DNA of 64,000 bases, from NCBI RefSeq assembly GCF_003605435.1, contig NZ_QXQB01000004.1, positions 682,001 through 746,000 on the forward strand, read 5' to 3'. This document shows positions 25,527 through 34,463 of this stretch, piece by piece. The notes under the pieces are model-generated. The model was not told where the DNA came from. It made no database searches and worked only from the letters and a program-made list of their open reading frames with translations. Made by a program: the position numbers and the translations under genes. This DNA is from Paenibacillus pinisoli. Lineage in GTDB: Bacteria > Bacillota > Bacilli > Paenibacillales > Paenibacillaceae. How positions within the stretch are numbered: the stretch's first letter is position 1; each line of letters begins with the position of its first letter.

Positions 25527-27005
25527 GTGGAGAAAGTAGACATTTTCAAGGACATAGCCGAACGTACCGGCGGGGATATTTACCTCGGTGTAGTAGGGGC
25601 GGTCCGAACGGGCAAATCAACATTCATCAAACGATTCATGGAGACGGTCGTACTTCCCAACATCACGAATGAATCGGACCGGGTCAGAGCCGTGGACGAA
25701 CTTCCTCAAAGCGCCGCAGGCAAAACCATTATGACAACAGAGCCTAAATTCGTCCCGAACCAGGCGGTTCAGCTGAAAGTGGCGGAGGGGCTTGAAGTGA
25801 ATGTAAGATTGGTAGACTGCGTTGGCTACGCCGTTGAGGGAGCCAAAGGCTACGAGGACGAGAATGGTCCGCGCATGATTACGACGCCTTGGTTCGATGA
25901 GCCGATTCCGTTCCAGGAAGCGGCTGAGATCGGAACGCGCAAAGTCATTCAGGAGCATTCTACGCTTGGCGTTGTGGTGACGACAGACGGATCCATTGCG
26001 GAAATTCCGAGAAGCTCGTACGTCGTGGCTGAAGAGCGCGTCATCGAAGAGCTGAAGGAAGTAGGCAAGCCGTTCGTGCTCATCATCAACTCGACGCGTC
26101 CGAAGAGCGAAGAGACGCAGCAGCTTAGAAGCGAACTTCAAGCGAAATACGATATTCCGGTCATCGCGCTCAGCGTGGCGACAATGGGTGAAGAGGAAGG
26201 CACAGCCGTCCTGCGCGAGGTGCTGTACGAATTCCCTGTACATGAAGTCAATGTCAATCTGCCGAGCTGGGTTATGGTGCTGAACGATAACCACTGGCTG
26301 CGTACGAACTACGAGAACTCCGTGCGCGACACAGTGAAGGATATTCGCCGCCTGCGCGATGTAGAGCGGGTTGTGGCGCAATTCATGGACTACGATTTTA
26401 TTGCAAAAGCCGGACTTAGCGGCATGAACATGGGTCAGGGCGTAGCGGAGATCGACCTGTACGCTCCCGATGAGCTGTATGACCGCATCCTGATGGAGGT
26501 CGTAGGCGTCGAGATTCGCGGCAAGGATCATCTGCTCCAGCTGATGCAGGACTTCTCCCATGCCAAGCGCGAATATGACCGGTTCGCAGAAGCGCTTGAG
26601 ATGGTCAAGACGACCGGCTACGGCATTGCGGCACCGTCTCTTGCGGAGATGGCGCTTGATGAGCCGGAGCTCATTCGCCAGGGGTCGCGTTTCGGCGTAA
26701 GGCTGAAAGCGACGGCTCCATCCATCCACATGATTCGGGTCGACGTCGAATCCGAGTTTGCGCCGATTATCGGTACTGAGAAGCAAAGCGAGGAGCTCGT
26801 CCGCTATTTGATGCAGGACTTCGAGAACGATCCGATCAAGATTTGGGAGTCGGACATCTTCGGACGCTCGCTGCATTCGATAGTAAGAGAGGGCATCCAG
26901 GGCAAGATTGCCATGATGCCGGACAATGCGCGCTACAAGCTTCAGGAGACGCTCGGACGCATAATCAACGAAGGCTCCGGCGGTCTGATCGCCATTATTC
27001 TATAA
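25527..27005 (+). CDS. spoIVA: Stage IV sporulation protein A (coat-basement ATPase)
   Basis: SpoIVA polymerises around the forespore with ATP hydrolysis and forms the base for the coat. The 492 residues equal the B. subtilis length. The Walker A motif is GAVRTGKST (K30), and the DCVGYAVEGAKG region follows the Walker B position. GTG 25527 has GGGAGGGGAT upstream; an ATG 81 bases earlier adds an unconserved stretch and lacks a ribosome site. The gene is monocistronic with its own terminator. Confidence 0.96.
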   Translation: MEKVDIFKDIAERTGGDIYLGVVGAVRTGKSTFIKRFMETVVLPNITNESDRVRAVDELPQSAAGKTIMTTEPKFVPNQAVQLKVAEGLEVNVRLVDCVGYAVEGAKGYEDENGPRMITTPWFDEPIPFQEAAEIGTRKVIQEHSTLGVVVTTDGSIAEIPRSSYVVAEERVIEELKEVGKPFVLIINSTRPKSEETQQLRSELQAKYDIPVIALSVATMGEEEGTAVLREVLYEFPVHEVNVNLPSWVMVLNDNHWLRTNYENSVRDTVKDIRRLRDVERVVAQFMDYDFIAKAGLSGMNMGQGVAEIDLYAPDELYDRILMEVVGVEIRGKDHLLQLMQDFSHAKREYDRFAEALEMVKTTGYGIAAPSLAEMALDEPELIRQGSRFGVRLKATAPSIHMIRVDVESEFAPIIGTEKQSEELVRYLMQDFENDPIKIWESDIFGRSLHSIVREGIQGKIAMMPDNARYKLQETLGRIINEGSGGLIAIIL

Positions 27006-27022
27006 CAATCCCGAGCATCCGA

Positions 27023-27068
27023 CAGGCTGCACCGAAGGTCGCCACGACCTTCGGTGCAGCCTGTTCTT
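27023..27068 (+). terminator. Terminator after spoIVA
   Basis: A perfect 19-bp stem (27023-27041 with 27045-27063, loop CCA) is followed by a broken T tail (TCTTT). The very long stem makes termination likely. Confidence 0.8.
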
Positions 27069-27185
27069 TCATAACCGGGACTATAGTCTTAACTTCCCGG
27101 CAAAGCGCATAATGACAGACTTTTCAGCCTATTTGGCCGCAATATTAGAAAACATTCCTTTTCCACGCCAAATCAACGTTTCCAC

Positions 27186-27214
27186 TTGAAAAAGCATTTC
27201 TGCTGTATTACTAT
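27186..27214 (+). promoter_or_regulatory. Putative hup promoter
   Basis: TTGAAA (27186-27191) and TACTAT (27209-27214) are 17 bases apart. This would give hup a leader of about 280 bases containing the 40-bp hairpin repeats. Confidence 0.5.
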
Positions 27215-27340
27215 AGGTTTGTTCGGTCAAAAGGTATATATTTGAAGTTTTCGGTTAATAAGAGGAATATGAATGTTTTTGGCTTACGCTAACGAGGCAA
27301 GTTTTGCTTATTTTAAACAAGCCTATTCTTTCAAAGCTGC

Positions 27341-27487
27341 GAAGCAAGTTTTGCTGTGCAAAACTTAAGTCAATGCTTACGAAGCAAGTTTTGCTGCGCA
27401 AAACTTAAGTCAATGCTTACGAAGCAAGTTTTGCTGCGCAAAACTTAAGTCAATGCTTACGAAGTAAGTTTTGCTGCGCAAAACTTT
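27341..27487 (+). repeat. 40-bp tandem hairpin repeat upstream of hup
   Basis: Three full and one partial copies of a 40-bp unit start at 27341, 27381, 27421 and 27461. Copies differ by single bases (TGTGCA in the first, GAAGTAAG in the last). Each holds a 9-bp stem AAGTTTTGC-TGC-GCAAAACTT. A degenerate copy lies near 27289-27312. The last stem ends a few bases before the hup ribosome site. The stretch 27064-27340 holds the promoter and AT-rich DNA, with no gene. Confidence 0.9.
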
Positions 27488-27502
27488 TAAGGAGGTGAAA
27501 CC

Positions 27503-27778
27503 ATGAACAAAACTGATTTGATCGCGAAAGTAGCTGAATTGACGGATCTGTCCAAGAAGGATGCGACAAAAGCGGTTGATGCCGTTTTCGAAGCAATCTC
27601 CGACGCACTGCAAAGCGGCGATAAAGTGCAACTGGTAGGCTTCGGCAACTTCGAAGTTCGCGAGCGCCAAGCACGCAAAGGACGCAATCCGCAAACAGGC
27701 GAAGAGATCGATATTGCTGCCAGCAAGATGCCGGCATTCAAACCAGGCAAATCTCTCAAGGACCTTGTATCCAATTAA
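27503..27778 (+). CDS. hup: Histone-like DNA-binding protein HU
   Basis: This 91-residue protein is a typical [22 protein letters not shown] start, the [22 protein letters not shown] arm region that grips DNA, and a [11 protein letters not shown] end. It compacts and bends DNA. TAAGGAGGTGA precedes the ATG at an ideal distance. It is preceded by an unusual leader of 40-bp hairpin repeats and followed by a terminator. In B. subtilis hbs is followed by folE and mtrB; here mtrB follows directly. Confidence 0.97.
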   Translation: MNKTDLIAKVAELTDLSKKDATKAVDAVFEAISDALQSGDKVQLVGFGNFEVRERQARKGRNPQTGEEIDIAASKMPAFKPGKSLKDLVSN

Positions 27779-27795
27779 CGTATATGCATAAACAA

Positions 27796-27825
27796 GCGCT
27801 CGAACGTTACGTTTGAGCGTTTTTT
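27796..27825 (+). terminator. Terminator of hup
   Basis: CGCTCGAACG and CGTTTGAGCG pair with one G.T pair around TTA and are followed by six T. Confidence 0.88.
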
Positions 27826-27920
27826 CATGGATCGGAACAGGGCTTGGCATTGCACATTGGCGCGACTTCTACTATAATTCACATGGATAGCACGGAATGA
27901 CGAATTGCGGAGGGATCACC

Positions 27921-28142
27921 ATGGAGCCTACGGTTGGCGATTATATTGTAGTAAAGGCGAAGGATCAAGGCGTACAGGTTATCGGCCTGACGCGCGGCCA
28001 GGATACGCGGTTCCACCATACCGAAAAGCTGGATAAAAACGAAGTATTGATTTGTCAGTTCACCGATCATACCTCGGCTATCAAAATCCGGGGAAAAGCT
28101 ATTGTCATGACGAAATACGGTACCGTGGAGACCGATCAATAG
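27921..28142 (+). CDS. mtrB: TRAP, trp RNA-binding attenuation protein
   Basis: This 73-residue protein is closely similar to B. subtilis TRAP, which forms an 11-subunit ring, binds tryptophan and wraps RNA with (G/U)AG triplets. The tryptophan-binding [12 protein letters not shown] segment and the RNA-contacting residues K36, K55 and R57 (equivalent to K37, K56 and R58) are all present. ATG 27921 has GGAGGG 8 bases upstream; an ATG 24 bases earlier lacks one. folE, which precedes mtrB in B. subtilis, is absent. Its likely target is the trp leader at 37.2 kb. Confidence 0.96.
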   Translation: MEPTVGDYIVVKAKDQGVQVIGLTRGQDTRFHHTEKLDKNEVLICQFTDHTSAIKIRGKAIVMTKYGTVETDQ

Positions 28143-28152
28143 GATTGGCGCA

Positions 28153-28176
28153 AAGCAGGCGAAGCCTGCTTTTTTG
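28153..28176 (+). terminator. Terminator of mtrB
   Basis: AAGCAGGC-GAA-GCCTGCTT is followed by a T run ending in TTTTTTG. Confidence 0.92.
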
Positions 28177-28330
28177 TTTTGGGCATATGTGTGAGGGACA
28201 AAGAGCCGCATAATCGCCCACTCGTTCTCGTACAATGTACTATATGCCGGAAGTCCGTATGACTGTTGTCTGGAATGACCAGACTTGGAATAGGGACAGC
28301 GTATGGATGAGAACGAATGGAGGTGCCGCT

Positions 28331-28918
28331 TTGCGCGCCGGACCTAGAATTGCAGCCGCATGCGCGGTAACGTTAGCGATAACGATCGGGGCAGCATGGC
28401 TGCCTCATACGCTTATGCAGTCCAGGGACAGCAGAAGCGAGGTTGCCGTCTTTCGGGGCGCTCCGGTCGAACATTTGACTAATTTGAATGTCGTTGACGC
28501 GCTTGTCGGGATTGAACTGCATGAGCGTCTGGGACATGTAGAATGGAGCAACTCTGTCTTGTCGCTGGAGCTGGTAGTACCCAGCAATGCCGGCAGGCCG
28601 GAGCGCTGGTTCGATGACGTGGAGCGGCTGATCGGATTATCGTATCAGCAGCTGGACAATGTGAAGCGATTGCTTATCCGAATTGTCGAAAGCGACGGGA
28701 AAAAGAAACGGCTGCTCGCCGCAGTGGACGTGCGCGAAGGCGATGCCTGGCTATTCAGCGATATGGGCGAGCTTCGCAACTCCGATCCTGTTCACGACGA
28801 GATATGGAGACAGCGTCTAAGGCTCAGCTTTACCTCGGTGTGGATGGACCGGTTCGGGAAGCCGGAGGGCTATTCGGCGCGCTCGGTGCGGCCCGGGTCT
28901 TCGGATATAGCAAAATGA
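28331..28918 (+). CDS. Membrane-anchored protein of unknown function
   Basis: This protein of about 195 residues has a short N-terminus, one transmembrane helix (IAAACAVTLAITIGAAWLP) and an extracytoplasmic domain (VVDALVGIELHERLGHVEWS; WFDDVERLIGLSYQQL). I do not recognise a family. TTG 28331 is preferred because GGAGGT lies 6 bases upstream; ATG codons at 28307 and further upstream are in frame but lack good ribosome sites. It is inserted between mtrB and hepS. Its conserved-looking amphipathic domain suggests a real envelope protein. Confidence 0.65.
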   Translation: MRAGPRIAAACAVTLAITIGAAWLPHTLMQSRDSRSEVAVFRGAPVEHLTNLNVVDALVGIELHERLGHVEWSNSVLSLELVVPSNAGRPERWFDDVERLIGLSYQQLDNVKRLLIRIVESDGKKKRLLAAVDVREGDAWLFSDMGELRNSDPVHDEIWRQRLRLSFTSVWMDRFGKPEGYSARSVRPGSSDIAK

Positions 28919-28958
28919 TGAACATGTCCCGGGAGTCGTATGCTCTTATGTAAAGTTG

Positions 28959-28967
28959 TGCTATAAT
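28959..28967 (+). promoter_or_regulatory. Putative hepS operon promoter
   Basis: TGCTATAAT at 28959-28967 is an extended -10 element 55 bases before hepS. The -35 region (TATGCT) is poor. Confidence 0.55.
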
Positions 28968-29021
28968 AGTTTAGATTGTTGAACGGAGATTTGTTGCTAC
29001 ATTTGTTCGGAGGCTTCTATC

Positions 29022-29891
29022 ATGACGAGATACCGCATTCCAGAGATGACCAGACTTCATGCAAAGCACGATATGATCGATAAGCATACCGAACTGCCCC
29101 CGCTGGCTGAGCCGAGGGCAAGGTTGCTGCATGCGTTTCTTAGCGAGCAGAATTCTGTGAGAGAGCAAAGCGAGCTGTATACGCTGGTCGTGACGCTAGT
29201 GCAGTTGGGTATGGATACCCATGATTTGATCGATACGGAGACGACGAAGCGCTCCGAGGCGGACATGCGCTCCAGACAGCTCAAGGTGCTGGCTGGCGAT
29301 TTTTTCAGCGCGAGATTTTACCAGCTGCTTGCGAACGCTGGACAAATCGAGATGATTACTAAGATCAGCAATGCCGTATGCGAGGTTAACCGGCTAAAGG
29401 TGAACCTATATACGCGTATGAGAAGCCTGCGCATGACGGCAGAGGAATATATCAAACAGGCCGTGCAGCTAAGAAGCGAGCTGTTCCAGCACTTCACCGG
29501 CTTGCTGGAAGGTGCCGCAGCCCGCGTATGGCCAGAGCTGCTGCAGGGCGTAAGCCGCTGCGAAGTTCTGCTAGAGGAGTTGGAGCGCAGCGAGAGCATG
29601 GACAAGTTCGAGAAAAGCTGGGCTTATTGGCATGTGTTGCAGGTTGGCACGGAAGACGAACGCCATCGCCTCGCCTCGCAGTCGCTTGCGAGCAGCGAGC
29701 TGTCAGCGCTTATCCAGAAGTATGATATTCGGGCGCTGCTGACAGCAAAGCTGTGGCAGGCAGCGGAGTCTCTCAAATCCGCAGCAGCGAAGCTGGATTC
29801 GGACAAGCTGGCCGCTGAGCTGTCTGCTGTTGCAGACGGCATGGTCGGCAAGCTGTCCGGCGGCATGCCCGCGCTTAACGAGACGAGGTGA
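29022..29891 (+). CDS. hepS: Heptaprenyl diphosphate synthase component I
   Basis: This 289-residue protein is the small, non-catalytic subunit that sets chain length together with HepT to make the C35 side chain of menaquinone-7. The family pattern is seen in [33 protein letters not shown] and [22 protein letters not shown] precedes the ATG. It leads a menaquinone block (hepS, menG, ubiA-like, ubiX, mqnA, hepT) with overlapping genes. Confidence 0.9.
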   Translation: MTRYRIPEMTRLHAKHDMIDKHTELPPLAEPRARLLHAFLSEQNSVREQSELYTLVVTLVQLGMDTHDLIDTETTKRSEADMRSRQLKVLAGDFFSARFYQLLANAGQIEMITKISNAVCEVNRLKVNLYTRMRSLRMTAEEYIKQAVQLRSELFQHFTGLLEGAAARVWPELLQGVSRCEVLLEELERSESMDKFEKSWAYWHVLQVGTEDERHRLASQSLASSELSALIQKYDIRALLTAKLWQAAESLKSAAAKLDSDKLAAELSAVADGMVGKLSGGMPALNETR

Positions 29892-29896
29892 AGAAT

Positions 29897-30619
29897 ATGG
29901 ATAACACGAATTCCAAGAGCCATGTGCATGGCTTGTTCGAGACAATCGCTCCCAAATACGATTTGATGAATGATATTATCAGCTTCCGCCGTCACAAAGC
30001 CTGGCGCAAGTATACGATGGACCGTATGGCTGTTCAGCCCGGCCAGTCGGCGCTGGATATATGCTGCGGCACTTGCGATTGGACGATTGACCTGGCCAAG
30101 GCAAGCGGCACGGGACGGGTAGTTGGACTCGATTTCAGCCAGAACATGCTGGATGTAGGAAAGTTGAAATTACAGAAGCTGGGGCTTGACGAGCATATCG
30201 AATTGGTGCAGGGCAATGCGATGAGCCTGCCGTTCGAGGATAACAGCTTTGATTACGTGACGGTAGGCTTCGGCCTCCGCAATGTGCCTGATTATGTGCA
30301 GGTGCTGAAGGAAATGAGACGGGTCGTAAAGCCCGGCGGACAAGTCGTCTGCCTGGAGCTGTCGAAGCCGACATGGCAGCCATTCAAGAGCATTTATTAT
30401 TTGTACTTCGAACGTATTATGCCATGGTTCGGCAAGCTGGTTGCAGGGCGATTCAAGGAATATCAATGGCTTCCCGATTCGCTGAAGCTGTTCCCTGATT
30501 CCAAAGGATTGACTGAGCTTTACCGTGAAGCGGGTATGAAGCAAGTGGATGTACGTCTCTTCTTCGGCGGCATCGCCGCTTTGCACATAGGAACGAAGGG
30601 AAGAGATGTTCAGCAATGA
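29897..30619 (+). CDS. menG: Demethylmenaquinone methyltransferase
   Basis: This 240-residue UbiE/MenG enzyme methylates demethylmenaquinone with S-adenosylmethionine, the last step. The SAM site reads [16 protein letters not shown], followed by the family signatures [17 protein letters not shown] and [15 protein letters not shown] 29897 is chosen with GAGGTGA as ribosome site; a GTG three codons earlier lies inside that site and overlaps the hepS stop. It acts in the menaquinone block. Confidence 0.93.
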   Translation: MDNTNSKSHVHGLFETIAPKYDLMNDIISFRRHKAWRKYTMDRMAVQPGQSALDICCGTCDWTIDLAKASGTGRVVGLDFSQNMLDVGKLKLQKLGLDEHIELVQGNAMSLPFEDNSFDYVTVGFGLRNVPDYVQVLKEMRRVVKPGGQVVCLELSKPTWQPFKSIYYLYFERIMPWFGKLVAGRFKEYQWLPDSLKLFPDSKGLTELYREAGMKQVDVRLFFGGIAALHIGTKGRDVQQ

Positions 30620-31491
30620 TGCGCAAACTACGAATTATACTGGAAATGATTAAGTTTGAACACTCCGTGTTCGCGCTGCCCTTTGCTTATATGGGCGCTT
30701 TGCTCGGCGCGGTTGTGATGCTGGGGCGGCTGCCGTCCTGGGCCGAGATCGGCTGGATCTCGCTAGCCATGGTCGGAGCCCGCAGCGCGGCAATGAGCCT
30801 TAATCGTCTGATCGACAAAGCGATCGACTTGCGGAATCCGCGTACGAGGGACCGGGCTTTGCCTGCTGGCTTGCTGAAATCGGCCGAAGTCCTCCTGTTT
30901 ATTATTGTTTCATTCGCCCTGTTGTTCTGGGCTGCGGCCAATCTCGCGCCAATCGCGATGAAGCTGCTGCCGATTGCGGTATTTTTCCTTGTTATATATT
31001 CCTACACCAAACGTTTCACCTGGCTGTGCCATATCGTGCTTGGCCTGACGATCGGACTCTCCCCGCTTGGGGGCTGGGTAGCTGTGACAGGGCAGTTCGA
31101 TCTCTCGGCATGGCTTCTCTATGGAACGGTCGCGCTTTGGATTGCGGGATTCGATATTATCTATGCTACACAAGATTATGAATATGACCGCGACGCTGGC
31201 CTGCATTCCATTCCGGCGCGTTTTGGCATCTCCGGAGCTCTGTGGATCGCGCGCTCGCTGCATGTTGTAACGGCGCTTGGCTTTGTCGTTCTATTCTGGA
31301 TGACGCAGCTCAGCTGGCTGTACCTGTTCGGCGCGCTGCTGTCGATCGCCTTGCTGTTCTATCAGCACTGGATGGTCAGGCCGCATGACTTATCGCGTGT
31401 GCCTACAGCGTTTTTCGGCATGAATGGCACGCTTAGCGTGGTCTTGTTCATCTTCACCATTGCAGATTTGGTGGTGCTAAAACAATGGTAA
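30616..31491 (+). CDS. UbiA-family prenyltransferase (menaquinone, futalosine-route type)
   Basis: This 291-residue polytopic enzyme of the UbiA superfamily has the first Asp-rich motif [18 protein letters not shown] and the second one [16 protein letters not shown]. Such enzymes attach the polyprenyl chain to an aromatic acid. The ubiX and mqnA genes beside it point to the futalosine pathway, in which MqnP does this job. It overlaps menG by 4 bases. MenA is an alternative, but menA proteins differ in their motif context. Confidence 0.88.
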   Translation: MMRKLRIILEMIKFEHSVFALPFAYMGALLGAVVMLGRLPSWAEIGWISLAMVGARSAAMSLNRLIDKAIDLRNPRTRDRALPAGLLKSAEVLLFIIVSFALLFWAAANLAPIAMKLLPIAVFFLVIYSYTKRFTWLCHIVLGLTIGLSPLGGWVAVTGQFDLSAWLLYGTVALWIAGFDIIYATQDYEYDRDAGLHSIPARFGISGALWIARSLHVVTALGFVVLFWMTQLSWLYLFGALLSIALLFYQHWMVRPHDLSRVPTAFFGMNGTLSVVLFIFTIADLVVLKQW

Positions 31492-32159
31492 GCATCGAAG
31501 GAACGGCAACCGGAGGGGTGCCCAGAAAAAGATGGGTCGTCGGCATAACAGGCGCCAGCGGCGCCATCTACGGCATTCGGTTGATTGAGGAGCTGCTGGA
31601 CAAGAACTTCGAGGTGCATTTGGTTGTAACCGAAGCAGGCTGGCGCGTGCTTAAGGAAGAGCTGGGCTGGGAGACAGCCCGCCGGACAGAGTCAATTGAA
31701 CGGGCTTTTGCCAAAAACGCCCAAAACGGCAAGCTCGTGTATCATCCCAATGCCAATATCGGCGCTTCGATTGCAAGCGGGTCATTCCGTGTTGAAGGCA
31801 TGTTCATTATGCCATGCTCCATGGGAACGCTATCATCAATCGCACATGGAGCCTCCAACAACTTGCTGGCGCGCGCCGCCGACGTTATGCTGAAGGAGGG
31901 GCGCAAGCTGCTGCTTGTGCCGCGGGAGACGCCGCTTCATGCGATTCATCTGGAGAATATGCTGACGCTTGCCAGACTTGGCGTGCGTATTGTGCCGGCG
32001 ATGCCGGGCTTTTATTTCAAGCCTCAATCCATGGATGAGATGATAAATTTCCTTGTAGGCAAAGTACTGGACAACGTAGATATTGATCATGATTTGTACA
32101 GAAGATGGGGAGATGAGCACAATGAGCAATCAGCATCGGATCACCATCGGGGAGATTGA
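31485..32159 (+). CDS. ubiX: UbiX-type flavin prenyltransferase
   Basis: This 224-residue flavoprotein (WVVGITGASGAIYGIRLIEEL; PCSMGTLSSIAHGASNNLLARAADV split over residues 100-130) makes prenylated FMN for a UbiD-family decarboxylase. In the futalosine route UbiX/UbiD-type proteins remove the carboxyl group of the naphthoate ring. No ubiD-like gene is in the window. The ATG overlaps the end of the UbiA gene; the ribosome site is poor, so translation is probably coupled. Confidence 0.92.
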   Translation: MVSIEGTATGGVPRKRWVVGITGASGAIYGIRLIEELLDKNFEVHLVVTEAGWRVLKEELGWETARRTESIERAFAKNAQNGKLVYHPNANIGASIASGSFRVEGMFIMPCSMGTLSSIAHGASNNLLARAADVMLKEGRKLLLVPRETPLHAIHLENMLTLARLGVRIVPAMPGFYFKPQSMDEMINFLVGKVLDNVDIDHDLYRRWGDEHNEQSASDHHRGD

Positions 32160-32982
32160 CTATGCGAACGCTTGGCCCTTGTTCAAGGGCTTTGAGCGCG
32201 GGGCTCAAGGGTTGGCCTATGAGATGATCTCGCGCGTGCCTTCCGAGCTTAACCGTCTGCTGAGCGCAGGGGAACTCGATCTGTCGGCGATCTCATCCTT
32301 TTCGTATGGAAAGTATTGTGATGATTATGTGCTGATGCCGGACCTGTCTGTTGGTTCAATCGGCCGTGTATATTCGATTTTGTTATTCATGAAGGAGCCT
32401 CTGGAGAAACGCAAGCCGCGCAAGATCGCGGTAACGACTACCTCCGAGACTTCGATCAACCTGCTCAAAATCATTATGGCGATGCGCTTCGAGATCGAGC
32501 CTGAGTATGTGCGGGCTGAGCCTGATTTGAAAGCGATGCTGAAGGATGCGGATGCGGCACTGCTGATCGGCGATCCCGCCATTACGGCTTCCTGGCAGAC
32601 TGAAGGCCTGCATGTGCTTGATCTGGGCGAGCAATGGAACAATTGGACGGGGCTTGGCATGACCTATGCGGTCGTCGCTGCCCGAAGATCGGCTGTACAG
32701 AAGTACGGAAGCGAGCTGCGCGCCGCCTATGAAGCGTTGCTGACGGCGAAAGCCCATAATCTGCGCGATATCGGCCCGCTTATCCAGCGAGCCTGCGCTG
32801 CTATTGGGGGGGAGTCCTCCTATTGGGAGACTTACTTCCGTTCGCTGCAATATGATTTTGGCGATAAGCTGCAAGCGGGCTTGTCCCTTTATTTCAAATA
32901 TGCGCGTGAGCTTGATTTGCTGCAGCATGACGCACGGCTGACGTTTTATGAAGGACACTCTCCCCAAAAGGTGAAGGAATGA
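32122..32982 (+). CDS. mqnA: Chorismate dehydratase MqnA
   Basis: This 286-residue protein has the periplasmic-binding-like fold of MqnA, the first enzyme of the futalosine menaquinone pathway, which converts chorismate to 3-enolpyruvylbenzoate. Typical segments are GEIDYANAWPLFKGF, LSAGELDLSAISSFSYG and ITASWQTEGLHVLDLGEQW. ATG 32122 has GGGGAG 9 bases upstream; ATG 32113 is an alternative. It overlaps ubiX by 38 bases and hepT by 4. It would draw on the same chorismate pool as trpE and aroH. Confidence 0.92.
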   Translation: MSNQHRITIGEIDYANAWPLFKGFERGAQGLAYEMISRVPSELNRLLSAGELDLSAISSFSYGKYCDDYVLMPDLSVGSIGRVYSILLFMKEPLEKRKPRKIAVTTTSETSINLLKIIMAMRFEIEPEYVRAEPDLKAMLKDADAALLIGDPAITASWQTEGLHVLDLGEQWNNWTGLGMTYAVVAARRSAVQKYGSELRAAYEALLTAKAHNLRDIGPLIQRACAAIGGESSYWETYFRSLQYDFGDKLQAGLSLYFKYARELDLLQHDARLTFYEGHSPQKVKE

Positions 32983-33953
32983 AACTATTAGAACTGTACG
33001 CAAAAATGAAGGGCGATTTGAATCAAATCGAAAAAGAACTAGAGCGCAGCGTGACGGATGATCACGCTCTGCTCAGCGATACGTCGACCCATCTGCTTAA
33101 AGCAGGCGGCAAACGCTTGCGTCCCGTCATTGTGCTTCTGGCAGGGAAATTCGGCGACTATAATCTCGATGTGCTGAAACGGGTAGCCGTGCCCCTGGAA
33201 TTGATCCATATGGCTTCGCTTGTACATGACGACGTGATTGACGATGCGGAAACAAGGCGCGGTCAATTGACTGTAAAGTCCAAGTGGGACAACCGGATTG
33301 CGATGTATACAGGGGACTACATTCATGGCAAAGCGCTGACGATTGCGACACAGCTTCCAAATCCGCAAATTCACCAAATTTTGTCCAAGTCGCTTGTAGA
33401 GATGTGTATCGGCGAAATGGAGCAGATTAGAGACTTTTTCAACACAGAACAGACGGTCCGCAATTATTTGCTGCGCATTCGCAGGAAGACAGCATTGCTT
33501 ATCGCCATAAGCTGCCAGCTTGGCGCGATCGCCGCGGGAACAGACCGATTGACGGCCAACAAGCTTTACCGCTTCGGCTATAATATCGGGATGGCCTTCC
33601 AGATACGCGACGACTTGCTGGATCTGTACGGCACCGAGAAGCAGATCGGCAAGCCGCCCGGCTCCGATATTCGCCAAGGCAACATTACGCTGCCGGTCAT
33701 ACTTGCGCTTCGCGACCCGGGAGCGAGAGAGCCGCTGCTGCAAGAAATCCGGATGATTCGGGAACATGAAGGGTTCCCCGATACGAAGCGCGCGATTTCC
33801 CTTATCCGCGATAGTGCAGGCGGAGAGCTTGCAGACGAGCTGGCCAACCGTTACATACAGAAAGCTTTGAAGGCTTTAGAAGGATTACCCGATCTTACGG
33901 CGAAAAAGAATCTTACCGATATTGCGCATTTTGTCGGGAAAAGAAACTATTAG
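32979..33953 (+). CDS. hepT: Heptaprenyl diphosphate synthase component II
   Basis: The 324-residue catalytic subunit is a trans-prenyltransferase with the first aspartate motif in [15 protein letters not shown] and the second in [12 protein letters not shown], plus the KGDxxxG-like GDYIHGKAL. It condenses isopentenyl diphosphate units onto FPP with HepS to make the quinone tail. ATGA overlap with mqnA and a good AAGGTGAAGG site support coupled translation. Confidence 0.95.
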   Translation: MKLLELYAKMKGDLNQIEKELERSVTDDHALLSDTSTHLLKAGGKRLRPVIVLLAGKFGDYNLDVLKRVAVPLELIHMASLVHDDVIDDAETRRGQLTVKSKWDNRIAMYTGDYIHGKALTIATQLPNPQIHQILSKSLVEMCIGEMEQIRDFFNTEQTVRNYLLRIRRKTALLIAISCQLGAIAAGTDRLTANKLYRFGYNIGMAFQIRDDLLDLYGTEKQIGKPPGSDIRQGNITLPVILALRDPGAREPLLQEIRMIREHEGFPDTKRAISLIRDSAGGELADELANRYIQKALKALEGLPDLTAKKNLTDIAHFVGKRNY

Positions 33954-33990
33954 ATTATTTAATCTGGTGTTGGAAGGGATGGTTTGCAGG

Positions 33991-34434
33991 ATGGAAAGAA
34001 CGTTTCTGATGATAAAGCCGGATGGCGTTCAACGCGGATTGATTGGCGAAATCGTGTCGCGCTTCGAGAAAAAAGGACTTCAATTATCGGCTGCCAAGTT
34101 CATGCATATTACACGCGAGCGCGCGGAAGTTCACTACGCGGAGCATAAAGGCAAGCCGTTCTATGAGCCGTTGCTGGAATTCATTACTTCCGGTCCCGTA
34201 TTCGCCATGGTATGGAGCGGCGACAATGTCATTGCGCTGTCGCGGGCGCTGATCGGCAAGACCGATGCGCTGGACGCTGCGCCAGGCACGATTCGTTCCG
34301 ACTTTGCTGTACATACAAATTTCAATTTGATTCACGGCTCTGACTCTGCTGCCAATGCGGAGCGGGAAATTGGCATTTTCTTTGCACCTGAAGAGCTAGT
34401 GGCTTACGAGCATACGATTCAACGCTGGGTATAA
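33991..34434 (+). CDS. ndk: Nucleoside diphosphate kinase
   Basis: This 147-residue enzyme transfers a phosphate from ATP to other nucleoside diphosphates. The start [19 protein letters not shown], the KPFY segment and the active-site histidine H115 in NLIHGSDS are all present. ATG 33991 is chosen by family alignment; GGAAGGG lies 12 bases upstream. The order hepT-ndk-cheR is as in B. subtilis. Confidence 0.97.
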   Translation: MERTFLMIKPDGVQRGLIGEIVSRFEKKGLQLSAAKFMHITRERAEVHYAEHKGKPFYEPLLEFITSGPVFAMVWSGDNVIALSRALIGKTDALDAAPGTIRSDFAVHTNFNLIHGSDSAANAEREIGIFFAPEELVAYEHTIQRWV

Positions 34435-34463
34435 GCCAGCCGCACAAGATGGAGGCTGCCGAT

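Noticed and set aside
25617..26876. 419-codon minus-strand frame opposite spoIVA
   Set aside because: spoIVA is certain, and the minus-strand frame has no ribosome site or family features.
27341..27487. CRISPR array
   Set aside because: The 40-bp units are directly adjacent and identical along their whole length; there are no variable spacers and no cas genes.
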